64,000 nucleotides of DNA from contig JADNRX010000131.1 of NCBI GenBank assembly GCA_015501595.1, positions 1 to 64,000 on the forward strand. Direction: 5' to 3'. Numbering within the stretch: position 1 is the stretch's first letter; every line of letters starts with the position of its first letter. The notes under the pieces are model-generated. The model did not search any database. It saw only the letters and a list, made by a program, of their open reading frames with translations, and had not been told where the DNA came from. Position numbers and translations under genes: made by a program. The DNA is from Hymenopellis radicata (lineage: Eukaryota; Basidiomycota; Agaricomycetes; Agaricales; Physalacriaceae). Positions 58,754 through 64,000 of the stretch are shown here, one piece after another.

Positions 58754-59956
58754 CTCCTCTACAGGCCGTTGGATCACGGACGGTGTCGAATTTCTCGCGC
58801 GCGTGAGTCACTGCGCTTGGACAAGCTGAATCCTGCACTTTACGCGGCAGTCCACGGCATGTTCCCGTGACAGTGGTTGACGCTCTTTAAGTGGAAGACG
58901 ACGCGTCTCATGGTTTGGGTAGCGGGTCATTGATAGATCAGGAAGTACGTCCGGAAGAAGGTTGGGGAGGACGAGCTTCCTTCCCAGGACTGTCAGATTG
59001 AAGACGCACTGATTGGCAAAGCGTACTTACGCACAACGGTTATTCGTTAAACAGGCAAGATGGGAATATGGCGTACTGGATTAACAAGTATGCTTTGTGC
59101 TTATACGCTGAAGACCATTCGCCGACTGGTCAAGAAGCAAAAGAAGACCCGAATATCCGAGCGATGATGCGGCAGGTAAGCATCATTAGACGACTTGTGC
59201 ACTGTATCACGATATTCACGGATGTATGGAGAGAAAGGTTATGCCAGATACTTAGTACTTAAAGCTGCTAGGTGTCGAAATAGCGCCCGATTCGTCGTCA
59301 TAGTGCAGGCAATCATTAGGCGCAGGCAAATAAGGTCTCTGCTATACTGGAACAGGTAAGGTTTAAGAATTAAATGAATGCAGCACGCACACGAGCGTTG
59401 GAAGTGAAGTTTCCTTTTGCGTATACGTGCCATCAAAGTGCAGCCTCGGCTTGAAGTCTCTGGGAAAGGAATCAGCATGATGACCATGCATTCAAGTTTG
59501 AAATGGCTGAGAAATTTCCTCCCAACAAGCATCTGACTCGAATCGTCAGCGGCTGCTCGTGAGTTTACTTCTAGTTAGTACGCGAAATGACCAATCAATG
59601 CTTCAGCGACAGTGGGTCATCAATACTAGCCTTGCCGCGGAAACCTTTATCCAGTTACAGGTGATAAGCATTGACGACTTGATGAGGACGTGCTTCACGG
59701 ATAGGCAAATGGAAGTCGGAGGTAAGCGTTTTAATTTGTTTGGCCCGATTTGGTATCCACGTGCCAGTCACCTTGAGCTCTTTCATTGCAGGGTTTCTCT
59801 CAAGTCTCTCTGCTCTACCAACAGTACCATGCCCGACTTGAAATTTGAGACAAGCGTTGATCATGTCAACAACATTCAAAACTATCATACGGATTGTATG
59901 ATCCTCTGCCGCGCGCTTCACTGATCTGATTAGAAACATCATTTCCTTCTCTTCAG
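58754..59956. other. Gene-poor stretch
   Basis: No firm gene. About 59690-59790 resembles 60735-60800 (ATGGAAGTCGGA..., GCCC.ATTTGGTAT), showing that the BTB region that follows was tandemly duplicated and has decayed. Confidence 0.4.
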
Positions 59957-60484
59957 TCAACGACGAAACTGCAGACATCTGCTTCAAATCGTCGGACGGG
60001 GTGGCCTTTCTCATTCACAGGAACAATTTGAATGCCCACTCCTCCATCTTCCCTCCGCTTCGATTGAAGACTGTCGAAATCGTGGAACTCCCCGAAGCAA
60101 GTCGCGTCATAGAAATACTATTCTGGTGGATATATCCCATCCCACCTTACCCAAATCTTAGTACACTGCCCATTTTCCCTCCTGGAATCAGTGGCTGTCA
60201 CCGCGGAAAAGTACCAATTTCTAGGGCTCATGGCGGTGTGTGATCTTCTCATGGAGTATACTACTTCGCTGGTCGCTGGAACGTCTACGAAGGCTGACTT
60301 GTGTGAATATAGACCCAACGCAGCTGAGCACCCCGCAGCGGTTCTGAAATATGCTGCTCTACGATCAGACGAGGACTTGGCCGACCGTGTTGCCATCTAC
60401 ACACTGTCTCTCGATACTACTGTCGCTGTGAAAGAGTTTGACGGCGATCTCTTCAAACGCTGGGTGCCGTCAGGTTACTATTAG
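59957..60484 (+). pseudogene. BTB/POZ-domain protein, frameshifted
   Basis: After an acceptor at 59956 the frame reads NDETADICFKSSDGVAFLIH, RNNLNAHSSIF, then VEIVELPEASRVIEILFWWIYP, typical of the fungal BTB fold. At about 60165-60180 it changes frame and resumes with LLESVAVTAEKYQFLGLMAV and HPAAVLKYAALRSDEDLADR to about 60484. No intron fits the shift. A donor-like GTTACT at 60475 may lead to one more exon. The N-terminus is not resolved. BTB proteins form dimers and often serve as adaptors of Cul3 ligases; this one is probably dead. Confidence 0.6.
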
Positions 60485-61565
60485 CCTGCCTATCCTCTAC
60501 TGATGCGAACTTGGGCAGGTACTATTTCGAGAATGTTGGATCTTTTGGATGCGCAACATAACCCCAGAAAGCGGAGTTACCTTCAGTGCTCTTCAAACAA
60601 GCGTCCTCGAGTGGTTGAAAACTAAAGAGCACCCTACTGGGCATCCGGTCTTCTCCATAACTTCTCCCATGGGCATCGATGAGTGGAAACATTCCGGAAA
60701 GATGAAAGGGAAACTTGTTGCGCGCATGCTGAGAAGCTGAGGTGATGGAAGTCGGAAGGAAGCGTTTTGGTTAGCCCAATTTGGTATCAATACGGTTACC
60801 GTCACGGTCATGCCCTTACACTCGACCATCAGCACTTTGAAACTGGAGATAAGGGCTTAACAATGTTCAGAACTCTGTACCGTTCACTGCCGCAAGCTGC
60901 TCAGATGTGAACTCAGCCTTCTTCTTATGTCGTCGGACGGACGTTATGCACCACAAAAACCTGGCTGCCCCTCGGTGTTTACAACGGCTACTACCGCCTT
61001 GCATATGTACGAAGGCGGACACCTGGGCACCTTTCGGAAATCATAGGCCGTCGAAACTCCGCTCAAACGAGGAACTTCTCGTCGACACTCTCTGGCAACT
61101 GATCCAAGTTCTGTTACTGTAAAACTTCTTGATAGTGATCTTTCTAAACGCTCGGGGCATCAGAACCTGAACATGCTACGACTACTTACACTGAAGTTGG
61201 CCGGTCTCGTTAAGAGACAATGGACCCATGGAAGCGAAATATAGCCCCATCGACGAACACAGGTTCAGTGCTTTTCGAAAAAGTGTACTAACACGATTGA
61301 AAGGCAGCAGATTGGAACCGTCGTGCCGCAGGTGGATAGTACCCGAGTTGTCCGAACCGAGTGGTGTTGACGCGTGGCACGGAGATGAAAGGCAACCTCG
61401 TAGTGCGTATGACCAGGGACCGGTAGAATTACATGGTATTACCGTGCCACTTTTTTTTGAGAATGAGTAGGACCGTTGATTTGCTTGAATACAGATTTTG
61501 GATTGACTTCAGTCGCGTCCGCCGCCTCGAAGTCGTGCTCTCACGATACCCCACTTGGTGCCTTT
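60485..61565. other. Decayed second BTB-type copy and intergenic DNA
   Basis: 60735-60970 repeats parts of the upstream BTB locus (a SSDG-like reading at about 60939) with many stops. The frames at 60549-60740 and 61228-61470 share a faint pattern (S.L..SVL..LK) but nothing convincing. Treated as relics. Confidence 0.35.
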
Positions 61566-61800
61566 GCAAATTTTCTTCGCCGGTTTCATAATGCCTACAG
61601 GCTACTGCGCCACGTTCACCAACAGGCCAACTCCCTCCGACGTGGGAAGTTCAACTACACTGACTGCCGGTTGCTCGCTAACCCTTCTCTACGCATATGC
61701 GATTTTCTCTGGCGGGCCGGTTTCATAACGCCGCCTACAACCCCTTCACCCAAAGGTCAACTTCGTCCGACGTGGGAAGTCTACTATAGTCTGACTACAG
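61566..61800. repeat. Imperfect tandem duplication in a promoter
   Basis: Two units of 80-90 bases, both starting CGGTTTCATAA and including CCGACGTGGGAAGT, at about 61578-61665 and 61720-61800, just before the surface-protein gene. They may hold repeated factor-binding sites. Confidence 0.6.
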
Positions 61801-61825
61801 CGCAATGAGATCATAATATGGCGCG

Positions 61826-61834
61826 TATATAAAG
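61826..61834 (+). promoter_or_regulatory. TATA box of the surface-protein gene
   Basis: TATATAAAG lies 57 bases before ATG at 61891. Confidence 0.6.
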
Positions 61835-61890
61835 GCCTACGCACCCTCGAACGTCAACACATCTCACGACTAAAGTAACACCTTCGTTCC

Positions 61891-62415
61891 ATGCAGATCA
61901 AACTCCCCATAATCATCATGGCCTTGTCAGCCGCCACCGCGCGCTTGGCAGGGCACGGGCCCCGTCGAGGTGACCACCACTTCCTCCAGCGCGACCCTCG
62001 CAGCGACGCAGTAAGCACCTCCCAGTCCACAGTAGCATTCAATTCAAGTTCCATTAACAGGTCCTCGTCGCAAGCCCCAGTAGTAACAACGACGTCGTCC
62101 TCCGCGACGGGTGCAGCCACCTTCACAACTTCCTCCGCGACGGGTGCCGCCACCTTCACGTCCTCCAGCGCGGAGACCGTCATCCCGGTTAGCTCTGGCT
62201 CCTCGTCCGGCACTACTCTCAGTGCACCTGGCGGTGGCGCTGGCACGAGCACTCGCACATCAAACCAGCAGACCTCATCAGGCAGTGGCAGTCACGGAAC
62301 GGGCGCATCTTCCAGCGACACAGCTGTTCAGTCCGACGGGGCTGCGGAACGCCTCAGTGGAATGGGCATGGCGGTGGGCATCGCGGGTGTTCTTGTGGGC
62401 TTCATGGGAATGTGA
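61891..62415 (+). CDS. Ser/Thr-rich secreted protein, probably GPI-anchored
   Basis: 174 residues without an intron: a signal peptide (MQIKLPIIIMALSAATARLA), a Ser/Thr/Gly/Ala-rich middle with two near repeats of SSATGAATFT, and a hydrophobic C-terminus (GMAVGIAGVLVGFMGM), the pattern of GPI-anchored wall proteins. Many Ser/Thr are likely O-mannosylated. A candidate 50-base intron (GTAAGC...TAACAG at about 62010-62060) would join a Thr/Ser-rich alternative frame to the main one, but then the signal peptide is out of frame, so the unspliced model is preferred. Resembles the gene at 26574. Function unknown. Confidence 0.65.
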   Translation: MQIKLPIIIMALSAATARLAGHGPRRGDHHFLQRDPRSDAVSTSQSTVAFNSSSINRSSSQAPVVTTTSSSATGAATFTTSSATGAATFTSSSAETVIPVSSGSSSGTTLSAPGGGAGTSTRTSNQQTSSGSGSHGTGASSSDTAVQSDGAAERLSGMGMAVGIAGVLVGFMGM

Positions 62416-62538
62416 TCTGGAGTTGTTCAGTTAGAACAGTTGCAAAGGAACAACGGTGGAACAGTAGCTGCAGATGGACTATAGGACATTTTAATACCAT
62501 ACTTTTATCCCTTGCTGAAAACCGTAGTGCGGAACCCT

Positions 62539-64000
62539 TCAAGGATCCTTCAGATTCGCCAACAACTCCTTGAACCGCCCCACCGCCTTCAGCTGATGCA
62601 TAATCCTAAGGCTCGCATCCTCTTCCCTCAACGGAATCTGGCCCATCTCAAAAATCTTCCCATCCCTGTGCTTATACACCTCCTTCCCATCCTCCCGCCT
62701 CACAATCGACTCCCTCGCAATGTCCACATACCCCGGATCGTACTCCCTCCCCAACTGCCGCATCCACACGTCCTCCGGGACTTTCTTCCTCCGCAGCGCG
62801 GGCCGCAAAGCCAGAATCATGTACACGAGCGCGTCAATGTCGAATGCACCGTATTTGAAGAGAATGTAGCGGTAGTACAAGAAGATGTTGGCGGAAGTGA
62901 AATCGGAGAACTGGAGGGCCAGGGGCGTGTTGGGCGACTCGGGATGTCCCCAGATCATGTAGTCCGCCTCGGGGTTCATCTGTAGGTAACGGATCTGCTC
63001 GGAGAGGTTGCAGAATTCGGCATGAATGAACATGTCGTCGGCGTGGTCGACGGGCGTAGGGAGTGCTATGAATGCGTGGTTTAGTGAGTATCAAAAAATA
63101 ATCAATCAAGGTCCCTACAAAAATTAGGTCCAACAGCCTTGGAACCAGTAGCCCTCCTCGTGTTACTGGGCAGGAGAAGAGTCGGCGTCGGCGAAGCATC
63201 TTTCGGAAACTCGACTTTGGCGATAACGTCCTTCGTCGGCCCGACCATGCTCCCAATCATCATCGTCTTGCCCTCCCCAATCGTATACCCCATCAACTCC
63301 TCCGTAAACCTCGGCGTCTTCTTCAAATGCCCAATAACCTCGTCCATCTGCGCGCGCGAGATATCCGGTACAGCGTAGGGCGGCGGCCCTCTCCTTAACA
63401 GCTCCTGCATCCTATTCCATATATCCATCCCATACTCCCTTTTCAGCTGATTCTGTAAACCGCGCTCTCCATGTCCGCCCGGGGCGAAATTCTGAAGCAC
63501 GCGATACACATAGAGAAGCGCGCCCTCAGCTCCCGGGCCGGTAGATGTGAAGAGGACGTTTCGCATGTGGATAAAGATGCTTGCCCCGGTGACCTCGTCA
63601 AGCGAAGCACCGTTGAACTCGTCGCCCTCGAAATCTCTGAGGTAGTCCTGAGATGGGCTCGTCTCTAGATGCTCGATTAGGCGTACGACATGGGGTGATC
63701 TTCGGTGGCCTGGCGGACAGGGCGGAATATCAGCGCGTCGTTTGAATTTGCCTTTGTCGTCAGATTTTATATGAACGTCTGCTAATGCAGCTGATATATC
63801 TGGCAAATTCATCAGGATCAGGCTATACGAGTCCATGATACTACACACCAAGAGGTTTTCCACACAAAGGTTTGTGCTGCTTCCAGTCAGCCACCTGGCA
63901 CTCGCGTCCACAGTAGCGAATCTCGCGCCCAATTTTCTTGCACTGGGAACAGACGGTCATTTTTCCGTTGATCGCCTTCTCCTCCGGCTTGAGACACGAT
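62539..64000 (-). CDS. MYND zinc-finger protein, copy 2 (start outside window)
   Basis: Exons 63849-64000 (partial), 63119-63790 and 62539-63065 join in frame. The visible finger part is CSQCKKIG, YCGREC and DWKQHKPLC; the first Cys pair is cut by the window edge. The rest matches copy 1 at 14723: DIPPCPPGHRRSPHVVRLIE, LFTSTGPGAEGALLYVYRVL and MNPEADYMIWGHPESPN. Introns are at the same positions in both copies. Copy 2 has the same C-terminal organisation but a shorter end. Function unknown. No damage in the visible part. Confidence 0.85.

Noticed and set aside
1..64000. CRISPR arrays, rRNA, telomere repeats
   Set aside because: Looked for regularly spaced repeats, rRNA-like stretches and TTAGGG arrays; none seen.

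Overview
The window looks like accessory chromatin from a mushroom-forming basidiomycete (Agaricomycetes). Genes are split by many introns of about 45-60 bases with GT...AG ends. The families are typical of that class: DUF6589 proteins, RecQ-like helicases, HET, MYND, BTB and F-box-like proteins, many-exon P450s and a wax-synthase-type acyltransferase. Only one gene is plainly housekeeping, eIF4A at 20.5-21.9 kb. No tRNA, rRNA or CRISPR array was seen. All gene models were spliced by eye.

Layout. 0-8.2 kb: a DUF6589 gene (+) and a RecQ-like helicase (-) converge, both broken by MITE or hAT insertions whose terminal repeats and mostly perfect target duplications can be read. 8.8-11.9 kb: truncated P450, RRM-protein relic, repeats. 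12-17.1 kb: HET-domain gene and a MYND-finger gene. 17.5-19 kb: a gene of unknown family split by a MITE with palindromic ends. 20.5-21.9 kb: eIF4A. 23.9-26.2 kb: P450. 26.6-27.1 kb: small Ser/Thr-rich surface-type protein. 27.4-32.3 kb: a divergent pair, a large protein with a PD-(D/E)XK-like motif and an AAA-ATPase-like protein. 32.9-38.2 kb: two more P450s. 38.5-43.5 kb: second copy and a chimeric fragment of the unknown family, with a Mutator-type MITE, a PIF/Harbinger MITE and a perfect hairpin. 43.6-44.9 kb: F-box-like gene. 45.7-46.4 kb: ATPase fragments. 47-48.3 kb: MBOAT/wax synthase-like acyltransferase. 49.1-53.9 kb: second copy of the divergent ATPase/nuclease-like pair, inverted. 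54.4-55.8 kb: F-box/LRR gene. 56.4-58.7 kb: fourth P450, with a one-base frameshift. 60 kb: decayed BTB genes. 61.9-62.4 kb: second surface-type protein. 62.5 kb to the end: second MYND gene, start outside the window.

Main result. The strongest candidate for a poorly described system is the divergent two-gene module. One arm is a P-loop ATPase resembling the AAA-ATPase_like family (PF09820), with an acidic N-terminus. The other is a ~940-residue protein whose C-terminal part carries E...D...ExK, as in PD-(D/E)XK nucleases. The module occurs twice in inverted orientation, and at least three broken ATPase pieces lie nearby. The shared bidirectional promoter is nearly identical between copies while the proteins have diverged strongly. 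In bacteria PF09820 ATPases are often fused to a PD-(D/E)XK domain; here the two appear to be split across one promoter. A conflict or effector role is an inference only.

Four P450s of one subfamily plus an acyltransferase could belong to a secondary-metabolite locus, but no terpene synthase, PKS or NRPS is visible. Several families (P450, MYND, surface protein, unknown family, ATPase/nuclease pair) occur two or more times, so the region has grown by dispersed duplication and transposon insertion.
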